From positions 22,704 through 86,703 of the forward strand of contig JALQYQ010000047.1 of NCBI GenBank assembly GCA_023262855.1: 64,000 nt of DNA, read 5' to 3'. Position numbers and translations under genes: made by a program. Position 1 is the stretch's first letter; the number at the start of each line of letters is the position of its first letter. This DNA comes from Crocinitomicaceae bacterium (GTDB lineage: Bacteria; Bacteroidota; Bacteroidia; Flavobacteriales_D; Crocinitomicaceae). Of the stretch, positions 34,063 through 44,600 are shown piece after piece. The notes beneath the pieces are model-generated. The model searched no databases, was not told the origin of the DNA, and saw only the letters and a program-made list of their open reading frames with translations.

Positions 34063-35041
34063 TGTATAAATACCATTTTCCGTCTCGAAGAATAACATTC
34101 ATTTCTTCATTTACTTCACTATCATAGCCAAAAGTGACTGGAACTTTAGCCGTAATTTTTGTAACATATATAACCTCTCCAGTAACAGTTCCTGTTCCAA
34201 AAACACCACTAAATGCACTTTGCTCCTCTTCAGTAGCATTTGCAATTTGGCAAATACTTTTTGTATCACCATCATTTTCTTCCATTGGATCACAAAGGTT
34301 ATACAATTCATAGTAAGCACCTGTATTTGCAACTTCGAAAATCTTTTCTACCAGCCAAACCGGATTGTCTCTCGGATCAACCTCTTCTTCTTCAGTATAT
34401 TCTACATCAAGAACCTCTTCGTCATCGATCGTTTCACCATCAGTTTCGTATACAATCATATCCTCCTCCTCAACTGGCATGAATTCAGTGCCTACCTCCA
34501 AGAAATAATCGAAATATTGCTCAATGTTAGAAAGCGTTACAACTTCCAAATTAAGCTGACCACTTTGTTCGTTAACTGTAAACGTATTTGATATCAAATC
34601 AATCGTTTTTTCATAGGCTCCACTTTGCTCATAATTGCCTAAATAACTTTCTCCATATTCAATTAATCGCATATTCTTTAACGTTCTATCATACTTCAGA
34701 ATCAACGATTTACCAAATCGGCCTACACCAAAAGAAGATGAAATAGTTAGAATACTATTTTCATAGGTAAAGTAATTCATATCACTTTCCCATGGAAACC
34801 AATAATAATTGCCACTTACTTTATAACTTGAGCTAATGAATACCAATATGCAATAACCAAAATCTTCGCTTTCACATGTTACTATCAGATCTTTCGCTGC
34901 ATCTCCGTCAAAATCAGCGGAAAGCGCTTGTGGATTGTTATCGTAATCAAAATACTGTGTAAAGTTCCCAGGTAATTCGTACTGCTGAGTCAATGCAAAA
35001 CTTGAAATTGCAACGAAACAAATTAATAGTGCCTTTTTCAT
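34055..35041 (-). CDS. Secreted FG-GAP/VCBS-like protein, last gene of the kinase operon
   Basis: 328 residues with signal peptide (MKKALLICFVAISSFALT). Near the N-terminus DFDGDAAKDLIVTCESED resembles a calcium-binding FG-GAP/VCBS repeat. The middle is very acidic (residues 190-225, EEEDMIVYETDGETIDDEEV). The C-terminal 80 residues look like a DUF4878/NTF2-like fold. Unknown function. It is 21 bp downstream of the kinase at 35063 and ends the run. Confidence 0.6.
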   Translation of the reverse strand: MKKALLICFVAISSFALTQQYELPGNFTQYFDYDNNPQALSADFDGDAAKDLIVTCESEDFGYCILVFISSSYKVSGNYYWFPWESDMNYFTYENSILTISSSFGVGRFGKSLILKYDRTLKNMRLIEYGESYLGNYEQSGAYEKTIDLISNTFTVNEQSGQLNLEVVTLSNIEQYFDYFLEVGTEFMPVEEEDMIVYETDGETIDDEEVLDVEYTEEEEVDPRDNPVWLVEKIFEVANTGAYYELYNLCDPMEENDGDTKSICQIANATEEEQSAFSGVFGTGTVTGEVIYVTKITAKVPVTFGYDSEVNEEMNVILRDGKWYLYSF

Positions 35042-35062
35042 CTCTTTTTATTTCATTTAAAA

Positions 35063-37168
35063 TTAATCACAACCTTCAGTAGATTTTTCATGCTCAAATA
35101 AAATTTCTTCTCCTTGATATATTTTTATAGACCAAATTGAACCGCCGACAGATAAATAGGAATCTAAATCGATTATTAATTCATCTGTAATGGATAACTC
35201 GTCTTCAAGCTGGATCAATCGATCACTGCCAAGTTTTTCACGAATTTCTAAACGTAGGTTATCACCTGATCCTTTAATTCGGATTTTTTTATAATTATCT
35301 CCATCAAAACTGCACAGCCCTGAATAACTTCCATTTTCAAACAACGTACTATTGCATGAATAGGATTCACTGTATTCACCTGATTCCTGATCATAATCAG
35401 CGCATTCACCATCAATAAACTGTATCAAATCAATATCACCTTTTTCAAATTTGATTTCTGGATCTTCAGCACGTTGGTTTTTCAATTTGGATGAAATATC
35501 ATAATTTAACAAATGACTTACCTCACTAATTGGCACACTAAAAGGTAAATTTCCTGCTGCTCCAGAAGCCACTTCATATTTATCATAAGAAAAAGTGAAA
35601 TTTCCATTTTCGATATAGAAATTTTTCGGGCAATAAAACTGACCATTCTCAAAGGTGAATTCATAACCAAAGTCGGTTCCAACAGGACCTAAACCGTATT
35701 GTTTTCTAAATTGTATTTCAGCAATTCCTGTGAAAATTTCGATATTACTGATGATATCTTGAAGACCAAGTACTTTTGCTGTTTCACGATCGACCAACTT
35801 ATATTCAGCCGCTTGCCAACCCGTTCCACCACACAAATATCCATACATATACATTTTTACTTGATCAAATTTTACAAAATTTGTATCAATCGAAATAGAA
35901 TCATGAAGCTCTGATCCATATTCAATGTCTTGGCATTCAATTTCAGCATCACTTTTAGAAACGGATAAAAGCCTCTGTAAGAATTCTACACTTATACTAT
36001 CTTTCTGAAAGCTAAGCGTATCTTTTACAAATGAATTTTTAATCACAAATTCTTCGACCAAATCATTTACTTTACGCTGATATGGAAGTAATTCTCCTTC
36101 ATCCGCTTGATAAAAGGCATAATAGGTGCTAAACTCTTTTCCTTCAGATACATAACCCTGCTGAATATGCCATTTATTCTCTGGCTCGGGATTAAAAAAT
36201 GTAAAAGCTAAGAAAATACCAATCGCAGCAGCGGCAATTCCCAAAGTAATCCACAACCACGTTTTATTCTTTGTCTTTTCTACAGGTGTGTTCGTCGAAT
36301 TAGAATGATTGACAACAGGCTTTGTGGGACTTGCTTTTGGGGTTAAAACAATTCCTTTTTTCAAATCCACAACTAATTCATCACACGATTGATAGCGCCC
36401 TTCACATTCCTTTGCTGTTGCTTTACATATGATATTCCACATTGAACGATAGTCAGTTCCCATCGTTTGTGTTAAGTCCAAAAGTGGCTCCTTTACAATT
36501 CGGTCATAAATTTCATATTCCGTTGTAAACGATTTGTATGGACAAACACCCGTCAATAACTCATAAAACGTAACACCTAGTGAATAAATATCACTTCTAT
36601 GATCCAATATTTGTCCACGCACTTGTTCTGGTGACATGTAATAAACAGTTCCAATTTGAGTTCCTGTTTTCGTTAATTGATGATTTCCTTCACCAACCAA
36701 TTTTGCAATACCAAAATCGAGTACTTTGATTTGATCATCCGCAGTAACAATAAAGTTGGAAGGTTTTACATCGCGATGAATGATTCCATTTTTATGTGCA
36801 TAGATGAAGGCCTCAACGACTTGAATCATGAGCTTTTTTGCTCTTTCAATTGAAATCGGAGCCACTTGAGCCTTGATCAGCTCATCCAAGCCTTGACCTT
36901 CCACGTATTCCATGATTAAGTACAACCCTCCATCCTGCTCCACGTAATCAATCAGACCAACAATGTTCGGATGCTGCAAATGCGCCAACATGGAAGCTTC
37001 ATTTTTAAAGCGCAAACGAATTTCTTCATTTTTCACCAATTCAGGCTTTAACACTTTTATAGCTACTTTTCGTTTTATCGCAACATGTTCTGCTAAGTAT
37101 ACATCTCCCATTCCACCTTCACCAATAAGGGAAATAATCGTATAATTTTGAATTTGTTGGTTGATCAT
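35063..37168 (-). CDS. Membrane Ser/Thr kinase with periplasmic DUF3298 (RsiV-like) domain
   Basis: 701 residues. Hanks-type kinase domain 9-270 with glycine loop GEGGMG (16-21), Lys38 in VAIK, HRD with Asp133, DFG with Asp151, and the activation segment TKTGTQIGTVYYMSPEQ. A single helix at about 303-325 leads to a large extracytoplasmic part. Residues 455-560 fit the DUF3298 domain of RsiV and PdaC (KNFYIENGNFTFSYDKYEVA, then PFSVPISEVSHLL). In B. subtilis RsiV this domain binds lysozyme. The first 270 residues are nearly identical to the neighbour at 37194-38687, so the two arose by tandem duplication and then acquired different sensor domains. It may report envelope damage or glycan-cutting enzymes. 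Confidence 0.9.
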   Translation of the reverse strand: MINQQIQNYTIISLIGEGGMGDVYLAEHVAIKRKVAIKVLKPELVKNEEIRLRFKNEASMLAHLQHPNIVGLIDYVEQDGGLYLIMEYVEGQGLDELIKAQVAPISIERAKKLMIQVVEAFIYAHKNGIIHRDVKPSNFIVTADDQIKVLDFGIAKLVGEGNHQLTKTGTQIGTVYYMSPEQVRGQILDHRSDIYSLGVTFYELLTGVCPYKSFTTEYEIYDRIVKEPLLDLTQTMGTDYRSMWNIICKATAKECEGRYQSCDELVVDLKKGIVLTPKASPTKPVVNHSNSTNTPVEKTKNKTWLWITLGIAAAAIGIFLAFTFFNPEPENKWHIQQGYVSEGKEFSTYYAFYQADEGELLPYQRKVNDLVEEFVIKNSFVKDTLSFQKDSISVEFLQRLLSVSKSDAEIECQDIEYGSELHDSISIDTNFVKFDQVKMYMYGYLCGGTGWQAAEYKLVDRETAKVLGLQDIISNIEIFTGIAEIQFRKQYGLGPVGTDFGYEFTFENGQFYCPKNFYIENGNFTFSYDKYEVASGAAGNLPFSVPISEVSHLLNYDISSKLKNQRAEDPEIKFEKGDIDLIQFIDGECADYDQESGEYSESYSCNSTLFENGSYSGLCSFDGDNYKKIRIKGSGDNLRLEIREKLGSDRLIQLEDELSITDELIIDLDSYLSVGGSIWSIKIYQGEEILFEHEKSTEGCD

Positions 37169-37193
37169 CCTTTTATATATAATTTGTTTAAAG

Positions 37194-38687
37194 TTACCTG
37201 TAATCTTCGAAATGAAGATCTGTTACTTTTAATTCGCGGTAAGAAACAAAATTAAAGTTTTCATCGATACCTAATTCCACTTTAATCTTACAATATTGGT
37301 ACATTTCCTTTGATGTGCGATAGCAGGAGAAATCCACCCAATACGTCCAATAATCTATCCCGTTTTCTTTACGGTCAAATTCAATTTCATCATTTATAAC
37401 ACTTGCTTCAGACGCCACATATTCTGTATTGTTCTGATGATTTTCATTCAACTTATCTGGATTTGTGTTTTTCCAATTGATAAATTGTAGAATATCTGCA
37501 GCATAAAAATCCCAAGCATCATAAACTGTAGAGCCAACTGCTGAATAATATCGTTCAACTTTGTTTTTCACCTGGCCATATGGATAAAAAGGTTCTTGAA
37601 TTTCTTGTTCAATTTCCTCAAGTGAACCATTTGTACTTTCCGTATTTACCTGAGTGCTTGTGCTATCGATTGGTTGTTGATTTAATTCACTTTCAATTGG
37701 CTCATCAGATGGTTTAGTTTGCTGCCAAACGAAATAACCAATACCTAATACAGCAACGATAATTAAAACAATTAACCAAGCTTTGCTTTTCGATTCTTTT
37801 TTAACAGGAACAGAATCAACTGTTCTTACAGTTTGTTGAATTGGTTTAACCACTTTCGGTGCTTCAACAAGTTCTTTCTTCAAGTCTGAAACAAAATCAA
37901 CACACGATTGGTAGCGATCATTTAGTTCTTTTGCTGTTGCTTTTGAAATGATGTTCCACATCGATCGATATGCGCTACCCATGGTTTGCGTTAAATCGAG
38001 TAATGGCTCTTTAACGATGTTGTCATAAATCTCATATTCTGTTGTCATTGATCTGTATGGACACACGCCTGTCAAAAGCTCATAAAACGTAACACCCAAT
38101 GAATAAATATCACTTCGATGATCTAAATTTTGACCTCTCACTTGTTCTGGAGACATGTAATAAACCGTTCCAATTTGTGTACCTGTCTTGGTTAAATGAT
38201 GATTTCCTTCACCAACCAATTTAGCGATTCCAAAGTCTAGAACTTTTACTTGGTCGTCAGCTGTAACAATAACATTGGAAGGTTTTACATCGCGATGAAT
38301 GATTCCATTTTTATGCGCATAAATGAACGCCTCGACGATTTGAATCATCAGCTTTTTTGCTCTTTCAATTGAAATCGGAGCCATTTGAGCTTTAATCAGT
38401 TCATCCAATCCTTGTCCTTCAACGTATTCCATGATTAGGTACAAACCTCCATCCTGCTCAACATAATCAATCAGACCAACGATGTTGGGATGTTGCAAAT
38501 GCGCCAACATGGAAGCCTCATTCTTGAAACGTAAACGAATTTCTTCATTCTTCACCAATTCAGGTTTCAATACTTTGATTGCAACTTTGCGCTGAATTGA
38601 AATGTGTTCAGCTAGATAAACGTCTCCCATTCCTCCTTCTCCGATGAGGGAAATGATTTTATAGTTTTGAATTTGTTGGTTGATCAT
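37194..38687 (-). CDS. Membrane Ser/Thr kinase, NTF2-like extracytoplasmic tail
   Basis: 497 residues. The kinase domain (9-270) is almost the same as its downstream neighbour, with Lys38, Asp133, Asp151 and the same activation segment, so an active kinase is expected. Helix at about 305-325, then a Glu/Gln-rich linker (EPIESELNQQPIDSTSTQVN). The C-terminal 130 residues (VERYYSAVGSTVYDAWDFYA ... WTYWVDFSCYRTSKEMYQY) suggest an NTF2-like or similar small sensor. Placed 25 bp upstream of the duplicate and 16 bp after the next kinase gene. Confidence 0.88.
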   Translation of the reverse strand: MINQQIQNYKIISLIGEGGMGDVYLAEHISIQRKVAIKVLKPELVKNEEIRLRFKNEASMLAHLQHPNIVGLIDYVEQDGGLYLIMEYVEGQGLDELIKAQMAPISIERAKKLMIQIVEAFIYAHKNGIIHRDVKPSNVIVTADDQVKVLDFGIAKLVGEGNHHLTKTGTQIGTVYYMSPEQVRGQNLDHRSDIYSLGVTFYELLTGVCPYRSMTTEYEIYDNIVKEPLLDLTQTMGSAYRSMWNIISKATAKELNDRYQSCVDFVSDLKKELVEAPKVVKPIQQTVRTVDSVPVKKESKSKAWLIVLIIVAVLGIGYFVWQQTKPSDEPIESELNQQPIDSTSTQVNTESTNGSLEEIEQEIQEPFYPYGQVKNKVERYYSAVGSTVYDAWDFYAADILQFINWKNTNPDKLNENHQNNTEYVASEASVINDEIEFDRKENGIDYWTYWVDFSCYRTSKEMYQYCKIKVELGIDENFNFVSYRELKVTDLHFEDYR

Positions 38688-38703
38688 TTTTTAATACAAT
38701 AGA

Positions 38704-40380
38704 TTAAAATTTACGAATTGAACGAACATTACAAATTTCATATTTATAACCACTTCCACTGCTTACATATTCACTACAATTTTCATGTGATAATGATTGC
38801 AAAGATGGAAAATCTCGCCATACAGTTGAACTCCAATAACGACCACAAACAATACCACTTATTAATTTACTATTATCTGCCATTTTTCGCAGTTCATCTG
38901 AAGATGGCAAATACCAATCAGAATAACCATTCATATTAAGTTTTTCACAAATACTCATTGCTTCATCCCAATTATATTTTCCTTGATCAATTGTCATACA
39001 TACTAATCCATGTTCTCCTGTATTATCTATGTAAAAAATTATTCCTCCTTGGTGTTTTTGTCCAACTTTTAATTTAATTGACTTTTCAATAACTTTTTCT
39101 TTTTGTTTAATGTTTTGATCAGACTTTGAGGTAAGTTCATCGGTTTTATCAATAGTTACTTTTTGCTTTTTAATATTATCATCAATACCCTTAGAATCAT
39201 TCACTTTATCATTTATTGCTCTTTTTTGAACAGGACTAAAAGTTGAATTCTGATTCCAATAAATAAAAGCAAAAAATGCGATTAGAAAAATGATTCCAAT
39301 CCATACATATTTTTGATTAATTTTTGTGGTTAAGGCTGTTGATTTAGCCTGCATCTTTTTTTCTCTCTCTTCTCTATTTCGAGCCATTTCATCTGCAACT
39401 TTTTCGATTTCCTTTAACTTTTTATTTTGAGTTATCGCAAATAACTGCATCTTTTTTTCTCTTTCCTCTCTATTTACAGCCACTTCATCTGCAACTTTTT
39501 GAATCTCTATTAGCTCTTTTTCGTAGACAACTTCTGCAAGTGCCTTCGATTCCTGCTTCGAAAGTAAATCATTGAATTTTGCATATGATGCCAACTCTCT
39601 AATTTCATCAAAATCACTTCTACCATAGATATCCTTGCTTGTTGTAGACTTGATGACATCATCCCAGCCCGTATTCGTCAACGGAAGTGGTTCTTTCATA
39701 ATGCCCACTTGAATTTCTGGAAGCGTTAATGCATCGGCGTCATAAGGTTTTTTATTCATGACCATTTGCCATAGTACAACCCCTAAACTGTAAATATCTG
39801 TTTGTGGGGTTATTTCAGACGTATTTCTTACTTGTTCCGGACTCATGTACATGGGTGTTCCCATTTGCTGCGCCATGCTAGTTTTTGTATAGTCAACGGC
39901 GCCGTCGTTCAAGTTCTTTGCAATCCCAAAATCCAGTAATTTGACACTTTCATCAGGCGTCACCATGAAATTGGAAGGTTTTATATCGCGATGTATTAAA
40001 CCTTGTGAATGCACATACTCAACAGCATCAATCATTTGCAGAAACAATTTCTCAATCGTTTCATGTGATAAAGGCGAATTATCTGAAATATATTGTTCCA
40101 ATGAAACCCCTTCAATATTTTCCATTACAAAAGCAACAATATCGCCCGCGTCGATTAGATCAGTCACTTTTATTATATTCGGATGCTGCATCTTCGCCAG
40201 ATTTCGTGCTTCTGCTAAAAATCGTTTGCGAATATTGGGATGCTGTACGAATTCATCTTTCAATAGTTTGAATGCATATTTTTGACCCAATGTTAGGTGC
40301 TCCACTAAATAAACATTTGCCATTCCTCCTTCACCCAAAAGAGAAATTATTTTGTAATTATGTATTTGTTGGTTTAACAT
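38704..40380 (-). CDS. Membrane Ser/Thr kinase with coiled-coil linker and Lcl/DUF1566 domain
   Basis: 558 residues. The kinase domain is complete: GEGGMA loop, Lys38, HRD Asp132, DFG Asp150 and GTPMYMSPEQ. Residues 285-345 form a charged helical linker with a repeated unit (IQKVADEVAVNREEREKKMQ and IEKVADEMARNREEREKKMQ). A helix at about 357-375 spans the membrane. The last 120 residues match the Lcl/DUF1566 fold (GQKHQGGIIFYIDNTGEHGL, KLNMNGYSDWYLPSSDELRK), seen also in FISUMP-type proteins. These are C-type-lectin-like modules that can bind glycans. The operon also encodes a free FISUMP protein at 56447. Confidence 0.88.
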   Translation of the reverse strand: MLNQQIHNYKIISLLGEGGMANVYLVEHLTLGQKYAFKLLKDEFVQHPNIRKRFLAEARNLAKMQHPNIIKVTDLIDAGDIVAFVMENIEGVSLEQYISDNSPLSHETIEKLFLQMIDAVEYVHSQGLIHRDIKPSNFMVTPDESVKLLDFGIAKNLNDGAVDYTKTSMAQQMGTPMYMSPEQVRNTSEITPQTDIYSLGVVLWQMVMNKKPYDADALTLPEIQVGIMKEPLPLTNTGWDDVIKSTTSKDIYGRSDFDEIRELASYAKFNDLLSKQESKALAEVVYEKELIEIQKVADEVAVNREEREKKMQLFAITQNKKLKEIEKVADEMARNREEREKKMQAKSTALTTKINQKYVWIGIIFLIAFFAFIYWNQNSTFSPVQKRAINDKVNDSKGIDDNIKKQKVTIDKTDELTSKSDQNIKQKEKVIEKSIKLKVGQKHQGGIIFYIDNTGEHGLVCMTIDQGKYNWDEAMSICEKLNMNGYSDWYLPSSDELRKMADNSKLISGIVCGRYWSSTVWRDFPSLQSLSHENCSEYVSSGSGYKYEICNVRSIRKF

Positions 40381-40389
40381 TTTCCCAAC

Positions 40390-41535
40390 TTAAATATTTG
40401 CCAAAATGGCAATTGTGATAAAAAAACCGAGCAGGGTTGTTATACTACCAAGCACAATTCCTGCAATCCCTAATCCTTTGTTGGATGCATCATTGCCATT
40501 TTTATCTTTTTGTCCATTAATTCCAAGCACCAAAGCAAGTACGCCAAGAATGAGTCCTAAAAATGGAAACCAGAACATTAGAATACCAAGTATCCCTAAA
40601 ATCAATGCTGCAGTGGATGCTCCATTATCCATTGAAGGTTGAACAAGTTGGTTGTTAGTGCTTGAAGTAATTTTAGGGGGAGCTTTAGGAGCTTGAGTAT
40701 TGGTTACTTGTTGCTCTTTTTTAATCAAAGCTTGCTTGAATTGTTCACAAGATTGAAAACGTGTATCAGGATCCTTTGCGGTCGCTTTGTTCAGAATACT
40801 AACAATCGCATCACTTATGCCAGGATTTACCAATTTTGGATTCGGCAATTGTTCTTGTACAATTTTCGAATACACTTCAAATTCGGTTGTACATGAATTA
40901 TAGGGATTTTGAGCCGTTAACATTTGGTAGAACGTGACACCTAATGAATAAATATCCGATCGTGCATCGACTTTTTTTCCTTGAACTTGTTCGGGAGACA
41001 TATAATAAACGGTGCCAATTTGGGTTCCCGTTTTTGTCATATTTTGCAAACCATCGCCATCTACAATTTTAGCAATCCCAAAATCCAATACTTTGATTGT
41101 ACCATCATTTGTAATTAGAATATTGGCTGGTTTAATGTCTCGGTGAACAACTCCTTTTTCATGGGCATGCGAAAAAGCATCAAGTAATTGTTTCATGAAA
41201 GCAGCGGTAACATCTTCATCTAAAGGACTACCAATGTTTCGAAGATAGGTCTCTAATTCAACACCATCTACTAATTCCATGATTAGGTACAATCCATCTT
41301 CATCTACATAATAATCGTAGAGGCTGACAATGTTCGGATGTTGCAAACGTGCCATTGTTGCCGCCTCGTTTTTAAAACGCTGACGAATTTCTTCATTCTT
41401 TGCTAAGTGCGGATGAATTGCTTTTATGGCAACTTTACGATCAAAATTGGTGTGCTCTGCCAAATAAACCGTTCCCATTCCTCCTTCACCGAGTACAGAA
41501 GTGATTGTATAACTAAGAAGTTGTTTGTTGATCAT
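40390..41535 (-). CDS. Membrane Ser/Thr kinase with C-terminal DUF4190-like helices
   Basis: 381 residues. Kinase domain with GEGGMG loop, Lys38, HRD Asp133 and DFG Asp151. A Pro/Gln/Asn linker (NTQAPKAPPKITSSTNNQL) precedes three hydrophobic segments (about 307-380), a DUF4190-like pattern. No extracytoplasmic sensor follows, so this kinase may act through membrane contact or partner proteins. A 108-bp gap upstream, the longest in the run, holds a perfect AACCTA/TAGGTT palindrome and could contain an internal promoter. Confidence 0.88.
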   Translation of the reverse strand: MINKQLLSYTITSVLGEGGMGTVYLAEHTNFDRKVAIKAIHPHLAKNEEIRQRFKNEAATMARLQHPNIVSLYDYYVDEDGLYLIMELVDGVELETYLRNIGSPLDEDVTAAFMKQLLDAFSHAHEKGVVHRDIKPANILITNDGTIKVLDFGIAKIVDGDGLQNMTKTGTQIGTVYYMSPEQVQGKKVDARSDIYSLGVTFYQMLTAQNPYNSCTTEFEVYSKIVQEQLPNPKLVNPGISDAIVSILNKATAKDPDTRFQSCEQFKQALIKKEQQVTNTQAPKAPPKITSSTNNQLVQPSMDNGASTAALILGILGILMFWFPFLGLILGVLALVLGINGQKDKNGNDASNKGLGIAGIVLGSITTLLGFFITIAILANI

Positions 41536-41589
41536 TGTATTTTATGTTTTGTAGAAATTTTGCCATGGTACTTTAAAAAATTCTATCTA

Positions 41590-41603
41590 AACCTAAATAG
41601 GTT
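41590..41603. repeat. Palindrome AACCTAAATAGGTT in the longest gap of the kinase operon
   Basis: 6-bp perfect arms around AA, 55 bp before the kinase start. No promoter box is evident next to it. It may be an operator or chance. Confidence 0.4.
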
Positions 41604-41643
41604 ATTAAAGCTTCTACTATTTTGGTTATATCTACTCATTTTA

Positions 41644-44600
41644 TTACTTAATTAATTTCAATTCAACTCTTCTATTTAAAGCTCGATTTGCTTCTGTTGA
41701 ATTATCCGCAACTGGTTTTGTAAAACCATAGCCTTTCACGACAAGCATTGATTCTTCAACACCTTTCGAAATTAGATAATTAGCAACAGAACGAGCTCTA
41801 AACTCCGATAAAGCAGCATTATATTCTGCCTCACCAATGTTATCGGTATGGCCAGAAATTTCAATTTTCAGCCCATCCATTTTCGCACGTTTCAGAATTT
41901 CTACAACACGATTTAATTCACTGAAACTTTCAGGTTTCAAATCATATTTAGCAGTTTCAAAAAATAGGTTATTGATAATAACACTTCGTTGATTATTGAT
42001 CATTTCATCGTAGGAAACAACATCAACATTTAAATTGATGTCTTCCATTGTTTCTTTATTTCTCAAATCGACATTGTTCGAAGCTGGAAAATACGAAGGA
42101 TGATCTACAAAATACCCATAGTTCTTACCCGTCGGTAATACAATAAAATAACTACCATCCACTGGATTTGAGCGAGCTTGCCCTATCTGTTCGCCTGTAT
42201 TTAAATCTTCCCATAGGATGTTTGCTTCTATTGGTTTTTTATTGATATCGACAATTGTTCCAGAGATTGTACTTACAACCTGAGGTCTTAATTCCAAAGG
42301 CAAAACAAACTCGAAAATATCGGAATTCGATTGGCGTAAGGAGAAATTAAAAATCTTATTGGATGCTTGTGCGAATGCATTTCCTAAATCATTTGAAGTT
42401 TCAGCATGAAAAAATTCACCACCTGTCTTTTGAGCAATGTATTGTAAATCCTCATATGCTTTACTGTACTCATCAACTTCCAGTGCAATCGTGTAAACTC
42501 GATTAAACAATTTGTTAGTTTTCATTTCCTTCATTAACTGATCCATCGAAAAACAGCTTGTTGCATCTCCATCCGACATTAAAATGATCGACTTGTTTTT
42601 ACTTGCTAATGATGCTGAATTTTTAAGATAATAGGCGGCGCTGTATAATCCTTCATACATTGGTGTTGCACCAAGTGGATTTAAATCAGCTATGAAATCC
42701 GTCAAATCTCTTGCATCAGTTGTAAATTCTCGATAATCAGAAATTGGTTCATAACAATCACCTTCAAATGCAAAAATGGCTACTTCGGTATTGTTTTCTA
42801 AGGCATTTAGACAAACTTCGGTTGCTGCTTCTCGCATTGCTTCAATTTTAGAACCATCCATACTACCTGAAACATCTAACAAAAGTACTAAACTTGATGG
42901 CGCTACTGCTTGATTCTTTGCAGCATAAAACACATGTTTTCCATCAGTAGAGAATTTGAATCCCCAATCATTGCCCGGTGTATTAATTTCCTTTCCTAGA
43001 TTCGTAGGCTTTGTCCAAGACTGATAACCTTGCTCCTCATTTAGAGTCGTTTTATACACGTCCATTCTACCAATCCCTGAATGGCCATCACTCGAAAAAT
43101 AAAGGGTTTTACCATCAGGATGGATATATGGTCCACGTTCTGAATAGGGTGTATTTATTTTGTCACCTAAATTTAATGGTTCAGTCCATGTCCCATCGGC
43201 GGCCAATTGACATACGTAAATATCAGTCGGATAGTTATCATCACCATGATAGGAAAGCGTATTATCCGTGTAAATGTTTAGGCCACCTGGACGAGAACTT
43301 ACAAAAATCAAGGTCTTACCATCAGCTGACAACATAGCATCTCCTTCATAATATGCAGTATTAATTGGTTCAGGTAAAAACTCTGGTTCAGACCATGTTC
43401 CATCTTTTTGTAACCTAGTCAATTTTATATCTCCACCATTTTCATTTGACCACAAAAACATGGTATTACCATCAGCACTAACCGATAATGGAGCCTCATT
43501 TCCATCATAAGTAGACAATGAGGGAACTATGCTATTTGTAATAAATTGTTGTTTCTGATTACCAGCTACAAAAATATCTTCTCCACCAAAATTATCTTTA
43601 CGGTCCTTACCACAAAAGAATAATTTTTTACCATCAATACTAGGTACTGGTGCATATTCATCTGTTAGTGTATTAATTCCTTTCACACCCTGAATTTGAA
43701 CTGGGGCATCTACATTATTCAATATCCCTATTAACTCGCTAACTTTGTTTTCTCCCGTTGCGTTAAATAATGATTCAAAGCGTTTTAATTGAGTGGTTGC
43801 TTCGGCCCAATTTTTTGTCTTGGCATGAAACTCAATTAATCGCTGTAGGGCTACAAAAGCAATATCATTAGGTGCCATTTTTCGAATAAAATCTTCGTAT
43901 TCGGTCAAATTATAATTGGAAACACCAATTTTTAAAAATAATTTATCGACTTCTGCCACTCCAACACCATATTCTTCCAATTCAATTTTATGCTTTCGAT
44001 CAAGGTAATAGCCAAATTCTTTCTTGAAATATGAATAGGTATTTAAACAACCATCAAACAGAAATAATTGCATCAATTTAGTCTGAAAACCAGAATAATC
44101 AGCTATTTTATCGTTATGGGATACAAGATATTTTAAACCAGAGATATCACGCATTTTAAGAGATAACAATTCTATGCTATCCATCGCTTGATTGTAAAAA
44201 TCACTTGCTTCATTGGTTGAGCAAAAACGAATATAACCGGCAATCGTGCCGTCCGTTTGCTCTCGAAACAACAATTTATTTTTTTCAAATTCTGCTTCTT
44301 TTTTTAGATGTGTATTGGGGTATTTTGATAAAAATTGAATAACTGCCGTTGACTTACCGATATTTTTTGCTTTTTCATACGCTCGCTCATCACGTAAAAC
44401 CACAGCATCATTGCGTTGAACTGCAGATGGATATTTATCTAAAAAAGTAATGTATGCCTCCTCGGTATTAGCCGTGGTTGCTTCCAAAAACGCGAGCTCA
44501 TCTCTTCTCAATATCGCATATTTCATTTGCTCTCCAGCTTCTTTAAAAACATCTATGAAATGTTGAAAAGCCAGAATAGTATTGGTAGATTTTGCAATTT

